Part shown: positions 18,667-28,928 of the stretch, piece by piece
How positions within the stretch are numbered: the stretch's first letter is position 1
Layout: every line of letters begins with the position of its first letter
From: Enterococcus sp. 5H
GTDB taxonomy: Bacteria; Bacillota; Bacilli; Lactobacillales; Enterococcaceae
Direction: 5' to 3'
DNA: 64,000 nucleotides
Assembly (NCBI RefSeq): GCF_028128615.1
Contig: NZ_AMDP01000018.1
Coordinates: 226,001-290,000 of the forward strand
Notes under the pieces: generated by a model
What the model was told of the DNA's origin: nothing
The model's input: only the letters and a program-made list of their open reading frames with translations
Databases searched by the model: none
Translations under genes and position numbers: made by a program

Positions 18667-20853
18667 ATGATATCTATTACATTTCAAGCAGAGCAACAAG
18701 TATTTCATTTAGCAACGGATACGATGAGCTATATTATGAAAATTGAAGAAGGAGATCTATTAGCCCATCATTATTTTGGCAAGCGTATTGTTGATTATCA
18801 TGGAATTCGTCAATATCCGAGAATTGATCGCTCGTTTTCACCAAATTTGTATGATGCAACGGATCGGCTTTTTTCAAAAGATACTCTTCCCCAAGTTTAT
18901 AGTGGCTATGGAGCGGGTGATTTTCGTGTGCCTGCTTTGGTTTTAGAACAAGCCAATGGTTCTAAAGTAACAGATTTTCGTTATGCTGCTCATGAAATCT
19001 ATTCAGAGAAAAATGAGATTCACGGATTACCGCAAATTCATAGTGAAAATAGCCAAACATTAGCGATCGAAATGCAGGATCAAAGTTTGCCTGATGTTCA
19101 ATTGTTTCTCTATTTTTCTTTAGTGGAAGGGAAAGATGCGGTGATCCGTTCAGCTAAGTTAGTGAATCGATCATCAGAAAAGTTAATGATCCGAAAATTT
19201 GATAGTTGTCAGCTTGATTTTCTGGAAAGTGATTTTGAATGTCTGAATTTTCCTGGTGCTTGGGGGCGTGAACGACAATTAGTCAGAGAAAAAATAAATA
19301 CAGGTATTCAAACGATTTCTTCTTCTAGAGGTGCCAGCAGTCATCAACAAAATCCATTTACAGCACTCATTAAAGAACAGACGAACGAATTTGTCGGAGA
19401 TGCATATGGGATTAGTTTGATTTATAGCGGCAGTTTTCAATTTTCGATTGAAAAAGATCCATTTAATCAATTGCGTGTAAATGCTGGGTTGAATCCACTG
19501 AACTTTAATTGGTTGTTAACGAAAGACCAGGAATTTCAAACCCCGGAAGTTGTTTTGGTCTATTCAGATCAAGGATTAAATGGTATGTCTCAAATATATC
19601 ATCAGCTTTATACTGAAAACTTGCTTAGAGGAAACTATCAAAAACAACAACGACCAATTCTGGTCAATAACTGGGAAGCAACTTATTTTGATTTTGACGA
19701 GGCAAGCATTACAACCTTGATTGAGGAATCAGCTGAACTTGGGATTGAACTTTTTGTTTTAGATGATGGTTGGTATGGAAAACGTAATAACGATCAGACG
19801 TCATTAGGCGATTGGGAAGTAAATGCTGAGAAACTAACAAACGGCTTGAATGGCATTATTAATGCAGCGAAACAAAAAAATATGCAGTTTGGTCTTTGGT
19901 TAGAACCTGAAATGATTTCTGAAACAAGTGAACTATTTAAACAGCATCCAGATTGGGCGATACAAATACCTAATCGAGAGAAATCAAAAAGTCGAGATCA
20001 ATTTGTTTTAGATTTTTCCCGTCAAGAAGTGCGTACGCATATTTACCAAAAAGTTGCCGCGATTCTCACACAATATGATATTAGATATGTAAAATGGGAC
20101 TGCAATCGGAATTTAAGTGAAGTCTATTCTTTAGCCTTAGATGCTGCTCAGCAAGGAGAAGTTCATCATCGGTATATATTAGGTCTGTATGAATTTTTAG
20201 AACAGTTGACACAAGACTTCCCTCATGTCTTATTTGAAAGTTGTTCTGGGGGTGGCGGTCGTTTTGATCCAGGTATGCTTTACTACATGCCTCAAACATG
20301 GACCAGTGATAATACAGATGCAGTCGCTCGCTTGAAAATTCAATATAGCACCAGTTTAGTCTATCCAATTGTGACTATGGGTTCTCATGTTTCGGCCAGC
20401 CCTAATCATCAAACAGGACGAACAACTTCATTGAAGATGCGTGGAGATGTAGCGATGTCTGGCGTTTTCGGGTATGAATTAGATGTAAAAGAATTATCAG
20501 AAACTGAAAAAGATGAAATCAAAGAACAGGTTCGTTTTTATAAACAACATCGCCAACTAATTCAATTCGGTGATTTTTACCGTTTATTAAGTCCATTTGA
20601 AGGCAACGACACAGCGTGGGCTTTTATTTCAAAAGATCAGAAAGAATGTTTAGTTTTCTATTTTAAAGTGCTTGAAGAAGCCTCAGCGCCTTTATGTATT
20701 TTAAAATTAGCTGGGTTAAAAAATGATGAGCTCTACCATAATGAAAAGTTAGGTACATTTTCAGGCAGTGAATTAATGAATGCTGGAATTTATACATCAA
20801 TAGAACAAACTGGTGACTTTAGAAGTGAATGTTATTATTTTAAAATGGTCTAG
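18667..20853 (+). CDS. Alpha-galactosidase, GH36
   Basis: The 728-residue cytoplasmic enzyme hydrolyses alpha-1,6-galactosides such as melibiose and raffinose-type sugars. An N-terminal beta domain (about 1-325) is followed by a catalytic barrel. [12 protein letters not shown] and KWDCNR carry the nucleophile Asp478. TSDNTDA carries the acid/base Asp548. [10 protein letters not shown] is also present. The two aspartates fall at the same numbers as in Geobacillus stearothermophilus AgaA, indicating a colinear full-length protein. AAGGAG precedes the ATG, 14 nt after the permease gene. Confidence 0.95.
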   Translation: MISITFQAEQQVFHLATDTMSYIMKIEEGDLLAHHYFGKRIVDYHGIRQYPRIDRSFSPNLYDATDRLFSKDTLPQVYSGYGAGDFRVPALVLEQANGSKVTDFRYAAHEIYSEKNEIHGLPQIHSENSQTLAIEMQDQSLPDVQLFLYFSLVEGKDAVIRSAKLVNRSSEKLMIRKFDSCQLDFLESDFECLNFPGAWGRERQLVREKINTGIQTISSSRGASSHQQNPFTALIKEQTNEFVGDAYGISLIYSGSFQFSIEKDPFNQLRVNAGLNPLNFNWLLTKDQEFQTPEVVLVYSDQGLNGMSQIYHQLYTENLLRGNYQKQQRPILVNNWEATYFDFDEASITTLIEESAELGIELFVLDDGWYGKRNNDQTSLGDWEVNAEKLTNGLNGIINAAKQKNMQFGLWLEPEMISETSELFKQHPDWAIQIPNREKSKSRDQFVLDFSRQEVRTHIYQKVAAILTQYDIRYVKWDCNRNLSEVYSLALDAAQQGEVHHRYILGLYEFLEQLTQDFPHVLFESCSGGGGRFDPGMLYYMPQTWTSDNTDAVARLKIQYSTSLVYPIVTMGSHVSASPNHQTGRTTSLKMRGDVAMSGVFGYELDVKELSETEKDEIKEQVRFYKQHRQLIQFGDFYRLLSPFEGNDTAWAFISKDQKECLVFYFKVLEEASAPLCILKLAGLKNDELYHNEKLGTFSGSELMNAGIYTSIEQTGDFRSECYYFKMV

Positions 20854-20864
20854 GAGGGATTTAC

Positions 20865-22877
20865 TTGTTAAGACAAACAGAGTTATTTTATGGTGGTGAC
20901 TACAATCCTGAGCAGTGGAGTCGGGAAATAATTATGGAAGATATGCGCCTGATGAAACAAGCCAAAGTAAACTATGTTAGCTTAAATATTTTTGGCTGGG
21001 TAAATATTCAGCCAAGCGAAGACGTGTTTGATTTTACCTTTTTAGATGAAATGATGGAGCTGCTCCATAAAAATGAAATAGGTGTAGATTTAGCAAACGG
21101 TACGGCTTCTCCGCCAGCGTGGTTAGTCAAAAAACATCCAGAAATTTTACCAATAACGATTAACGGAACACCTTCAGTGCATGGCTCCAGACAACATTAT
21201 TGTCCTAGCAATCAATTGTATCGTTCCTATGTAAAACGACTTAGTGAAGCTGTTGCAAAACGTTACGCAGACCATCCTGCTTTAATTATGTGGCATATTA
21301 ACAATGAGTATACTTGTCATATTAGTGAATGTTATTGTGATTCCTGTTTAGCGGCATTTCGTCAATGGCTAAAAGAGAAATATCAGACAATTGATGAATT
21401 AAACCGCTGTTGGTCAACGAAATTTTGGAGTCAATCGTACAGTGAGAGGGATGAAATTTTCTTACCGAAAGAAATGCCGACATTTAAAAATCCAGCCCAT
21501 CAATTAGATTATAAACGATTTATTTCAGATCAGAATTTAGCTCTGTTCAAACTAGAAAAAGAAGCCATTCGTAAGTATTCACAAGATATTCCAGTAATGA
21601 CAAATTTGATGGGCTTGCATAAACATGTGGATGGATTTAAGTTTGCTGAAGAAATGGATGTGGTTGGCTGGGATGCTTACCCTAATCCTTTTGAAGAAAA
21701 ACCATATCCGCAATTTCTTGCCAATGATTTAACCAGAAGCTTGAAGAAAAAGCCTTTTTTAGTGATGGAACAAGCTCCAAGTGCAGTAAATTGGCGCGCA
21801 GCTAATGGCGCTAAAAAACCGGGACAAATGCGATTATGGAGCTATGAAGCACTAGCTCACGGTGCAGATGGCATTATGTTTTTCCAATGGCGGCAATCAC
21901 AAGGCGGAGCAGAAAAGTTTCATAGCGGTATGGTCAGCCACAATCAAGATCCTGAAAGTCGTTTGTTTAAAGAAATTGTTCAATTAGGTGAAGAATTGGA
22001 GCAATTAAATGAATTAGTAGGGACAACCTATGTGGCAGATGTTGCTTTTGTTTTTGACTGGGAGAATTGGTGGGCATTAGAATTAGATGCTAAACCAAGC
22101 GCAAAGATTAACTATATCAAGCAAATGAGGGATTTATATAAAGTATTTCATGAGCTGAATATTGGTGTAGATTTCGTTCATCCAAGTGAAAGTCTTGATC
22201 CCTATAAATTGGTCATTTCAAATGCACAATATTTGGTAACTGAAGATTTTTCAACTAAAGTCAAAGCCTATGTTAACGCTGGCGGTCACTTTATGACGAC
22301 TTTCTTCAGCGGAATCGTTGATGAAAATGATCGAGTTTATCTTGGCGGTTATCCAGGTGCCTTTAAAGAAGTACTGGGGATTTATGTAGAAGAATTTTAC
22401 CCAATGCCGTTAGATGCTAAGAGCCGGATCGCAATAGGGGACGGCACTTATGAAACTGAAACGTGGGAAGAAGTGATTCATCTTAAAGGAGCGCAAGCGG
22501 TAGCTAATTTTACTCAAGGATATTTAGCTGAAATGCCGGCAGTAACACAATATAAATATGGAAAAGGAGAATCCTATTATATAGGAACAAAACTTTTTGA
22601 AGCAGGCAACCGAGTCATTATAGAGAAGATTCTTACAGAGGCAGACATTCCCTCAACGGCTAGTGAATTTATCCAAAACCAAAGTCACTCTATTTCAGTT
22701 ACTTGCCGTGAAAACCAATTAGACAATTTTATTTTTCTACTTAATTATGGACAGAAATCTGAAACTATTCAATTAAACGTGTCAGCATATTCTTTACTAG
22801 ATGAAGCAATCGTGCAAGATAATATCACGATTCCAGCAAATGATCTTAAAATTCTAAAAATACCTAAAGTGAGATAG
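20865..22877 (+). CDS. Beta-galactosidase, GH42
   Basis: The 670-residue cytoplasmic enzyme is of the LacA/BgaA type. The motif WHINNEY gives acid/base Glu148, and LVMEQAPS gives nucleophile Glu302. Cys113, Cys151, Cys156, Cys158 and Cys161 supply the zinc cluster found in many GH42 enzymes. A trimerisation-like domain follows after about 390 and a small beta domain at the end. It starts with TTG, 5-6 nt after AGGAGGGA. It lies 11 nt after the alpha-galactosidase gene in the same operon, so it probably acts on imported beta-galactosides or galacto-oligosaccharides. Confidence 0.95.
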   Translation: MLRQTELFYGGDYNPEQWSREIIMEDMRLMKQAKVNYVSLNIFGWVNIQPSEDVFDFTFLDEMMELLHKNEIGVDLANGTASPPAWLVKKHPEILPITINGTPSVHGSRQHYCPSNQLYRSYVKRLSEAVAKRYADHPALIMWHINNEYTCHISECYCDSCLAAFRQWLKEKYQTIDELNRCWSTKFWSQSYSERDEIFLPKEMPTFKNPAHQLDYKRFISDQNLALFKLEKEAIRKYSQDIPVMTNLMGLHKHVDGFKFAEEMDVVGWDAYPNPFEEKPYPQFLANDLTRSLKKKPFLVMEQAPSAVNWRAANGAKKPGQMRLWSYEALAHGADGIMFFQWRQSQGGAEKFHSGMVSHNQDPESRLFKEIVQLGEELEQLNELVGTTYVADVAFVFDWENWWALELDAKPSAKINYIKQMRDLYKVFHELNIGVDFVHPSESLDPYKLVISNAQYLVTEDFSTKVKAYVNAGGHFMTTFFSGIVDENDRVYLGGYPGAFKEVLGIYVEEFYPMPLDAKSRIAIGDGTYETETWEEVIHLKGAQAVANFTQGYLAEMPAVTQYKYGKGESYYIGTKLFEAGNRVIIEKILTEADIPSTASEFIQNQSHSISVTCRENQLDNFIFLLNYGQKSETIQLNVSAYSLLDEAIVQDNITIPANDLKILKIPKVR

Positions 22878-22890
22878 GAGCATTATATTC

Positions 22891-24645
22891 ATGTCAACAT
22901 TTGAGATTCGGGAAGATTTCTATTTAGATGGCAAACCCTTTAAAATCATTTCAGGTGCTATTCATTATTTCAGAGTTGTCCCGGAGTATTGGGAACATCG
23001 TTTAACTTTATTAAAAAATATGGGTTGTAACACAGTGGAAACCTACGTTGCTTGGAATGAACATGAGGCTAAAGAAGGGCAGTATGATTTTTCGGGTGGG
23101 TGTGACTTACGAAAATTTATTCAAATTGCAGCGTCATTAGAACTGAAAGTTATCTTAAGACCTTCTCCATATATCTGTGCAGAGTATGAATTTGGCGGTT
23201 TACCTGCATGGTTGTTAAAGGATCGGAATATGCGGGTAAGAAGTACGTATCAGCCATTCATGGATTATGTTACACGGTATTATCATGAACTATTTAAAGA
23301 AGTAAGGGATTTACAAATTACGACAGGCGGTCCAATTATTTTAATGCAAGTGGAAAACGAGTTCGGCGGCTATAGTAATGATCAAGAATATTTGTACCAA
23401 CTGGCGACATTAATGAAAGAAAATGGCGTAACAGTTCCCTTAGTAACATCCGATGGACCTTGGGGCGATATGCTGGAAAATGGCAGTATTCAAGATATTG
23501 CATTACCTACAGTTAACTGTGGATCAAAAATTCCTGAACATTTTAAACGCTTAGAAGAATTCCAAAACAAAAAAAGGCCACTAATGGTTATGGAATACTG
23601 GATTGGTTGGTTTGATGCTTGGCAGGACAAAGAACATCATACAACAAGTATTGGTGACAGCGTTCATTCGCTAAAACAAATTTTACAGCGAGGTAGTGTC
23701 AATTTTTACATGTTTCATGGCGGTACTAATTTTGGCTTTATGAATGGTTCGAATTATTATGAGAAACTATTGCCTGATACTACGTCATATGACTATGATG
23801 CTCCAGTAAATGAATACGGAGAAACAACCGAAAAATATTTAGCATTTAAAGAAGTGATTGCTGAGTATACAAAAATCACTGAAGTGCCAATCAAACCAAT
23901 CTTACGTATCAATCCTGGTGTAATTAAAATAGATAATTCAGTTTCTTTATTTAATACAATCGAAAGCATTAGTCAAAAAGTAGATTCAACTTATCCGTTA
24001 ACAATGGAAGATTTAGATCAAAATTACGGTTATGTGTTTTATACGAGCGAAATCGGAACGGCACGTAGCATTAGTGATCTTAGACTGATAAACGTAGCAG
24101 ATCGTGCTCAGATCTTCATTAATCAACAATGGCTGGAAACAAAATATGATCTAGAAATTGAAAAATCAATGGAAGTTGAATTGGTTGAAAAAGAGAATCA
24201 ACTAGGGATTTTGGTAGAGAATATGGGACGAGTTAATTATTCTGTGAAAATGGATTCCCAGCGTAAAGGAATTAGCGGCGGAGTGGTCATTAATGGTGCC
24301 TTTCAAACGAGTTGGTCACAGTACAGTCTTGATTTTGAAAACATAGATACAATTGATTTTTCGGGTGCGGTGATACCGATGTCACCGACTTTTAGTCGCT
24401 TTACATTTACTTTAGATTCCTTAGGTGATACGTTTATAGATATGAATGCTTGGGGAAAAGGGGTTGTCATTGTGAATGGGTTTACTATTGGTCGTTATTG
24501 GAAAGAAGGGCCGCAGCAAAAACTTTATATACCAGGCCCAAAGTTGAAATTAGGAGAAAATGAGATTATTATCTTTGAGACAGAAGGAAAATCTCAAACG
24601 ACTATATTATTAACTGATAGACCTGATATTTTAAACGGATTATAG
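22891..24645 (+). CDS. Beta-galactosidase, GH35
   Basis: The 584-residue protein has a catalytic barrel at about 5-320 and C-terminal beta-sandwich domains. QVENEFGGY contains the acid/base Glu157, and MVMEYWIGWFD contains nucleophile Glu235. HGGTNFGFMNG is another family signature. There is no signal peptide, so it acts inside the cell on transported sugars. GH35 enzymes of this type favour beta-1,3- or beta-1,4-linked galactose. It is the last gene of the galactoside operon, 13 nt after the GH42 gene. Confidence 0.93.
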   Translation: MSTFEIREDFYLDGKPFKIISGAIHYFRVVPEYWEHRLTLLKNMGCNTVETYVAWNEHEAKEGQYDFSGGCDLRKFIQIAASLELKVILRPSPYICAEYEFGGLPAWLLKDRNMRVRSTYQPFMDYVTRYYHELFKEVRDLQITTGGPIILMQVENEFGGYSNDQEYLYQLATLMKENGVTVPLVTSDGPWGDMLENGSIQDIALPTVNCGSKIPEHFKRLEEFQNKKRPLMVMEYWIGWFDAWQDKEHHTTSIGDSVHSLKQILQRGSVNFYMFHGGTNFGFMNGSNYYEKLLPDTTSYDYDAPVNEYGETTEKYLAFKEVIAEYTKITEVPIKPILRINPGVIKIDNSVSLFNTIESISQKVDSTYPLTMEDLDQNYGYVFYTSEIGTARSISDLRLINVADRAQIFINQQWLETKYDLEIEKSMEVELVEKENQLGILVENMGRVNYSVKMDSQRKGISGGVVINGAFQTSWSQYSLDFENIDTIDFSGAVIPMSPTFSRFTFTLDSLGDTFIDMNAWGKGVVIVNGFTIGRYWKEGPQQKLYIPGPKLKLGENEIIIFETEGKSQTTILLTDRPDILNGL

Positions 24646-24655
24646 CATTTATAAA

Positions 24656-24717
24656 AAAAACAAGTAGGAATTCATTAGAAGTTAACTAGAAACTTTCGTG
24701 AATTTCTACTTGTTTTA
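24656..24717 (+). terminator. Terminator of the galactoside operon
   Basis: AAAACAAGTAGGAATTCA and TGAATTTCTACTTGTTTT form a long stem, with one G-U pair, around a 24-nt loop. The T run after it is short. Confidence 0.7.
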
Positions 24718-24742
24718 CGTGTTTTAATGAGGATAATGCTGA

Positions 24743-24755
24743 TAAAGCGAACGTT
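24743..24755 (+). promoter_or_regulatory. PurBox upstream of purE
   Basis: TAAAGCGAACGTT resembles the PurR operator AWWWCCGAACWWT. The CGAACG hexamer starts at 24748, exactly 42 nt before the -35 of the purE promoter, placing it near -76. A second, inverted box (TAATATTCG, 24773-24781) lies 16 nt further on. Confidence 0.75.
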
Positions 24756-24789
24756 AATTTAAAAAAATGATATAATATTCGATTTTACT

Positions 24790-24818
24790 TTGACACGTAA
24801 GATTTCCATTGCTAAAAT
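24790..24818 (+). promoter_or_regulatory. purEKB promoter
   Basis: Consensus -35 TTGACA (24790-24795), 17-nt spacer and -10 TAAAAT (24813-24818). A TATAAT at 24771-24776 lacks a matching -35. Confidence 0.75.
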
Positions 24819-24849
24819 AAAGGAGAATAGAGAAGGAAAGGGGAATGTT

Positions 24850-25338
24850 ATGTCAGTCTTAGTTTCTGTAATTATGGGGAGTACGTCAGATTGGTCAACG
24901 ATGAAACATGCTTGCGATCAGTTAGATAAATTTGCGGTTTCTTATGAGAAAAAAGTGGTGTCTGCTCATCGTACACCAGACTATATGTTTACGTTTGCTG
25001 AAAGTGCGCGTGATCGCGGAGTTAAAGTGATTATTGCTGGTGCTGGCGGTGCGGCTCATTTGCCGGGGATGGTCGCAGCAAAAACAACATTGCCTGTGAT
25101 TGGTGTTCCGGTTCAAACAAAAGCATTAAACGGCTTAGATTCATTACTTTCAATTGTTCAAATGCCTGGCGGAGTGCCAGTAGCTACGACGGCAATTGGA
25201 AAAGCTGGCGCAACGAATGCCGGACTACTTGCAGTTCAGATGCTTTCCATGTATGATGTAGAGTTAGCAGGGAAATTAGACGAAGAGCGTAAATTTCTTG
25301 AAGAAACTGTGATGGAAAGTAGTGATGAACTTGAATAA
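24850..25338 (+). CDS. purE: N5-carboxyaminoimidazole ribonucleotide mutase
   Basis: The class I PurE isomerises N5-CAIR to CAIR in de novo purine synthesis. It has 162 residues, the usual size. The motifs are MGSTSDW at 9-15, SAHRTP with the conserved His, and [14 protein letters not shown] 24850 follows AAAGGGGAA; an in-frame TTG at 24790 lies inside the promoter and is discarded. It overlaps the start of purK, as expected since PurK makes its substrate. Confidence 0.95.
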   Translation: MSVLVSVIMGSTSDWSTMKHACDQLDKFAVSYEKKVVSAHRTPDYMFTFAESARDRGVKVIIAGAGGAAHLPGMVAAKTTLPVIGVPVQTKALNGLDSLLSIVQMPGGVPVATTAIGKAGATNAGLLAVQMLSMYDVELAGKLDEERKFLEETVMESSDELE

Positions 25339-26452
25339 ACCTTTATTGCCAGGACAAATGATTGGTATTATTGGTGGCGGACAATTGGGTAGGATGATGG
25401 CTCTAAGCGCACGTGAAATGGGTTTTCGTGTAGGCGTTTTAGATCCAACTGTTGATTGCCCGGCTGCTCAAGTCGCTGATTGGCATTTGTTAGCTGATTA
25501 TGACGATTTAGAAGCTTTAGAAGAGCTGGCGAGACGTTCTCAAGTTTTGACATATGAGTTTGAAAATGTTGATGTTGAAGCGTTAATGCATGTTCAAGAT
25601 TTAGTAAGTATCCCCCAAGGAACGGATCTTTTAGCGATTACACAAGACCGACTATTGGAAAAATCCTTTTTAGAAGAAAATAATATTGTTATAGCCCCTC
25701 ATGCAACGATTGTTAGTCCTACAGATATCCAAGATGCAATCGACGGTATCGGTTATCCTTGCGTCTTAAAAACAACGCGAGGCGGCTATGATGGCAAAGG
25801 CCAATATGTTTTATACAGTACTTCTGATTTAGCACCTTCAATGAATTTACTAAGAGAAGGAACTTGTGTTTTAGAAGCATGGATTCCTTATGAGAAAGAG
25901 ATTTCAGTCTTAGTAAGCGGTAATGGTGAAGGTGAAATAACTGTTTTTCCAGTTGTAGAAAATATTCATCGCAGCAATATCTTACATGAAACAATTGCGC
26001 CGGCAAGAGTAGAAGAGGATGTTGTAGAAGAAGCACAGCGTATAGCCCGAGTGATTGCTGAAGCAGTCAATTTAGCTGGCACATTAGCGGTAGAGATGTT
26101 TTTAACTGGTGATGGCGGTATCTATGTTAACGAATTAGCGCCAAGACCGCATAATTCAGGTCACTATTCAATTGAAGCTTGCTCAATGAGTCAGTTTGAT
26201 GCGCATATTCGCGGGATTTGTGGTTGGCCGTTGCCTGAAGTTGATTTACTTTCAGAAGCAGTGATGGTAAATATTTTAGGTAATGAAATCTATGAAACGA
26301 TGGATATTATTGCTGAAAAACCGGACTGGCATTTTCATTATTATGGCAAATCAGAAGCCAAAAAAGGTAGAAAAATGGGACATATAACAATTCTAACCGA
26401 AGATATATTTGAAACACTAGAAGATATTTATCAAACCAATATTTGGGATTAA
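25325..26452 (+). CDS. purK: N5-carboxyaminoimidazole ribonucleotide synthase
   Basis: The ATP-grasp enzyme carboxylates AIR with bicarbonate and ATP to N5-CAIR. It has 375 residues. An N-terminal [19 protein letters not shown] binds nucleotide, the middle has [12 protein letters not shown], and the C-terminal lobe has [17 protein letters not shown]. It overlaps purE by 14 nt. ATG 25325 has GGAAAG 5 nt upstream; GTG 25322 is possible but too close to it. Confidence 0.95.
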   Translation: MNLNKPLLPGQMIGIIGGGQLGRMMALSAREMGFRVGVLDPTVDCPAAQVADWHLLADYDDLEALEELARRSQVLTYEFENVDVEALMHVQDLVSIPQGTDLLAITQDRLLEKSFLEENNIVIAPHATIVSPTDIQDAIDGIGYPCVLKTTRGGYDGKGQYVLYSTSDLAPSMNLLREGTCVLEAWIPYEKEISVLVSGNGEGEITVFPVVENIHRSNILHETIAPARVEEDVVEEAQRIARVIAEAVNLAGTLAVEMFLTGDGGIYVNELAPRPHNSGHYSIEACSMSQFDAHIRGICGWPLPEVDLLSEAVMVNILGNEIYETMDIIAEKPDWHFHYYGKSEAKKGRKMGHITILTEDIFETLEDIYQTNIWD

Positions 26453-26470
26453 AAAGGAGCAAATAAACGA

Positions 26471-27766
26471 ATGATTGATCGCTATACACGACCAGAAATG
26501 GGTGCTATTTGGACAGATGAAAATCGGTATAAAGCATGGCTCGAAGTAGAGATTCTTGCCGATGAAGCTTGGGCGGAATTAGGTGAAATTCCGAAAGAAG
26601 ATGTACAAAAAATTCGGGAAAATGCTTCGTTTGATGTTGCGCGAATTTTAGAAATTGAAGCGGAAACAAGACACGATGTAGTTGCCTTTACTCGTGCCGT
26701 TTCTGAAACTTTAGGTGAAGAACGTAAATGGGTGCACTACGGACTGACAAGTACAGACGTAGTTGATACAGCTTACGGTTATCAACTAAAACAAGCAAAT
26801 GATATTTTACGCGAAGATTTGAAAAAATTTACAGCAATTATTGGTGAAAAAGCGAAAGAACACAAACATACAGTGATGATGGGACGTACCCACGGGGTTC
26901 ATGCGGAGCCGACAACATTTGGCTTAAAACTAGCGCTTTGGTATTCTGAAATGAAACGAAACGTTGAGCGTTTTGAACATGCTGCTAAGGGTGTAGAAGC
27001 TGGGAAAATCAGTGGAGCTGTAGGGACTTTTGCGAACATTTCGCCATTTGTTGAAGAATATGTCTGTGATAAACTAGGTATTCGAGCACAAGAAATCTCT
27101 ACTCAAGTTTTGCCGCGTGATTTACATGCTGAGTATTTATCGGCTATGGCATTAGTTGCAACAAGTATCGAAAAGTTTGCAACAGAAATTAGAGGCTTGC
27201 AAAAATCGGAAACTCGCGAAGTGGAAGAATTTTTTGCAAAAGGTCAAAAAGGTTCATCAGCAATGCCACATAAACGTAATCCAATTGGATCTGAAAACAT
27301 GACAGGACTTGCTCGTGTGATTCGTGGACATATGGTTACAGCCTATGAGAACGTTACTTTATGGCATGAACGCGATATTTCCCATTCTTCTGCTGAACGG
27401 ATTATTATTCCAGATACAACGATTTTGTTGGATTATATGTTGAATCGTTTTTCAACGATTGTTAAAAATCTGACTGTTTTTCCTGAGAATATGAAACGTA
27501 ATATGGATGCAACTTATGGTTTGATCTACAGCCAACGTGTTTTATTGAAATTGATCGACCACGGAATGTCCAGAGAAGCAGCTTATGATTTAGTTCAACC
27601 TAAGACAGCTTATGCTTGGGATCATCAAACGGCGTTTCGACCATTGTTGGATGCGGACGAAAATATTACTTCTGTTTTATCAAAAGAAGAGTTAGATGAT
27701 GCTTTTGATTACAACTATCATTTAAAAAATGTTGATCTTATTTTTGAACGAGTAGGATTAGCTTAA
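26471..27766 (+). CDS. purB: Adenylosuccinate lyase
   Basis: The enzyme cleaves SAICAR to AICAR and adenylosuccinate to AMP, releasing fumarate. It has 431 residues. The fumarase/aspartase signature [15 protein letters not shown] is present, as are [14 protein letters not shown] with a catalytic His and [15 protein letters not shown] lies 11-12 nt before the ATG. It ends the first purine run and is followed by a bidirectional terminator. Confidence 0.96.
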   Translation: MIDRYTRPEMGAIWTDENRYKAWLEVEILADEAWAELGEIPKEDVQKIRENASFDVARILEIEAETRHDVVAFTRAVSETLGEERKWVHYGLTSTDVVDTAYGYQLKQANDILREDLKKFTAIIGEKAKEHKHTVMMGRTHGVHAEPTTFGLKLALWYSEMKRNVERFEHAAKGVEAGKISGAVGTFANISPFVEEYVCDKLGIRAQEISTQVLPRDLHAEYLSAMALVATSIEKFATEIRGLQKSETREVEEFFAKGQKGSSAMPHKRNPIGSENMTGLARVIRGHMVTAYENVTLWHERDISHSSAERIIIPDTTILLDYMLNRFSTIVKNLTVFPENMKRNMDATYGLIYSQRVLLKLIDHGMSREAAYDLVQPKTAYAWDHQTAFRPLLDADENITSVLSKEELDDAFDYNYHLKNVDLIFERVGLA

Positions 27767-27770
27767 CAGT

Positions 27771-27826
27771 AAAAAAACTAGCAATTTATGATGTGGGGTT
27801 GAACATCATAAGTTGCTAGTTTTTTA
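27771..27826. terminator. Bidirectional terminator after purB
   Basis: AAAAAACTAGCAATTTATGATGT pairs with the mirror arm ending in GTTGCTAGTTTTTT. The A-rich and T-rich ends allow use from both strands, also ending the minus-strand gene at 27824. Confidence 0.85.
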
Positions 27827-28150
27827 TTTAAGCATTTCAATATGACTATCAAAATATTGTTCAATAAAAAATGTTTGTTTAAGAATTTCCTCTTCTGTTA
27901 TCTGTGTGTCTTCAGGAATCACAATCCATTTTGTTTCCACATCGTCGTTTCTATGAATAACGGCTGCTACAAAACCGGTGAAATTTTTCAGTTTTTTTGA
28001 TGGTACATTTAGAACGTAAGCATCCTGTTCTTCATCGTCTCCGCCAATCACGCCTGAAATGTAGCCGTAGTTAATCGGGTAAGTATTTCCGAATGAATCT
28101 TTATAACCAATTGGTCTATCAATCGTTACGATTACTTTTAGTTTTTCCAT
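27824..28150 (-). CDS. Short family I inorganic pyrophosphatase-like protein
   Basis: The 108-residue protein resembles the core of family I pyrophosphatases. YPINYGYISGVIGGDDEEQDAYVL matches the family's [YF]P-NYG-[YF]-I-P and acidic D-x-x-x-D region. It is about 60-70 residues shorter than an active enzyme, and the later metal-binding Asp/Lys residues are not evident. It may be a distinct small family rather than a functional diphosphatase. It sits between the two purine runs on the opposite strand. GGAGG precedes the ATG. Confidence 0.65.
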   Translation of the reverse strand: MEKLKVIVTIDRPIGYKDSFGNTYPINYGYISGVIGGDDEEQDAYVLNVPSKKLKNFTGFVAAVIHRNDDVETKWIVIPEDTQITEEEILKQTFFIEQYFDSHIEMLK

Positions 28151-28179
28151 AAGCTCCTCCTTTTATTCAAACCAAAGTA

Positions 28180-28215
28180 AAAAAAGATGGACAAAACTAA
28201 GTGACTAGTTTTGTC
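28180..28215 (-). terminator. Terminator of the 28.2-28.6 kb gene
   Basis: On the minus strand, GACAAAACTAG and the complementary arm form a 10-bp stem with a short loop, then ATCTTTTTTTAC. Confidence 0.7.
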
Positions 28216-28233
28216 TCATCAGTAAAGTCTAGA

Positions 28234-28620
28234 TTAAACCGTGATTTCCTGTAAAACTCGAAAAGGTGTAGTTTTCGGAGTTTTTAACATAGAAAGTAGC
28301 TGATCTATAAAAAGATACGTACATTCTTTTGAATTCAAATATACATGAATACAATAATTATTTTTGAAAAAATGTTGTTCATGAATTTGATGAATAATCA
28401 ATTCTGTATTATGACTATTCATATAGCGGAATGTTCGCTTTCTTCTTTCAGAATGGCGATGGGCCGCTCGTTTTAAATTTCTAAAGGTGTAGAAAGTACT
28501 ATGTTGATTCAACTTATGTACTTCCTCTAAAGCTAATAGATCGTTGTACAATTGTGTTTTTTCTTCAGGTGCTAATCCTGCCAAAAATTCCTGCGCCAAA
28601 TTATCATAATCGCTAGTCAT
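28234..28620 (-). CDS. Uncharacterised 128-residue basic protein
   Basis: I do not recognise this protein. It starts at ATG 28620 after GGGAGGGA; an in-frame ATG at 28638 overlaps the ribosome site. The N-terminal helices (LAQEFLAGLAPEEKTQLYNDLLALEEV) are followed by a very basic stretch rich in His and Arg (RAAHRHSERRKRTFRY, about 57-72) and a C-terminal segment containing IHVYLNSKECTYLFIDQLL. There is no signal peptide. The basic patch could bind nucleic acid, but that is only a suggestion. It is transcribed away from purC. Confidence 0.5.
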   Translation of the reverse strand: MTSDYDNLAQEFLAGLAPEEKTQLYNDLLALEEVHKLNQHSTFYTFRNLKRAAHRHSERRKRTFRYMNSHNTELIIHQIHEQHFFKNNYCIHVYLNSKECTYLFIDQLLSMLKTPKTTPFRVLQEITV

Positions 28621-28779
28621 CCTTGTGTTCCCTCCCAAAAATCATCACTAATACACACATAAAATAGAGTGAAATTATCTACAATCTCTTGTTTGATAGC
28701 ATACCACTTTTTAACATAGTTGTAAATGCTTACAAGTATTTTTTAAATATATTTTATTTTTATAAAAAAGTTACGGATA

Positions 28780-28793
28780 ATACACGAACGTTT
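28780..28793 (+). promoter_or_regulatory. PurBox upstream of purC
   Basis: ATACACGAACGTTT matches the core of the PurR operator. CGAACG starts at 28785, exactly 42 nt before the purC -35, giving a position near -76 as in lactococcal PurR-activated promoters. Confidence 0.75.
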
Positions 28794-28826
28794 TTGGTTT
28801 TGTTTCTGTTTATTGTTAATAAATTG

Positions 28827-28855
28827 TTGACGAGTAAGAATAACCTTGTTAGACT
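28827..28855 (+). promoter_or_regulatory. purC operon promoter
   Basis: -35 TTGACG (28827-28832), 17-nt spacer, -10 TAGACT (28850-28855). The leader to purC is about 65 nt. Confidence 0.7.
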
Positions 28856-28928
28856 ATAGAAAAGATCGGACACGAATTATGAATTGGTTTTTATAAAAAA
28901 CGTACGGAAATAGGAGTGAGGTTGATCT

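Noticed and set aside
24771..24776. TATAAT as the main purE -10
   Set aside because: The hexamer 17 nt upstream (CGAACG) is not a -35. The TTGACA-17-TAAAAT promoter at 24790-24818 is better and gives the same PurBox geometry as purC and the permease.
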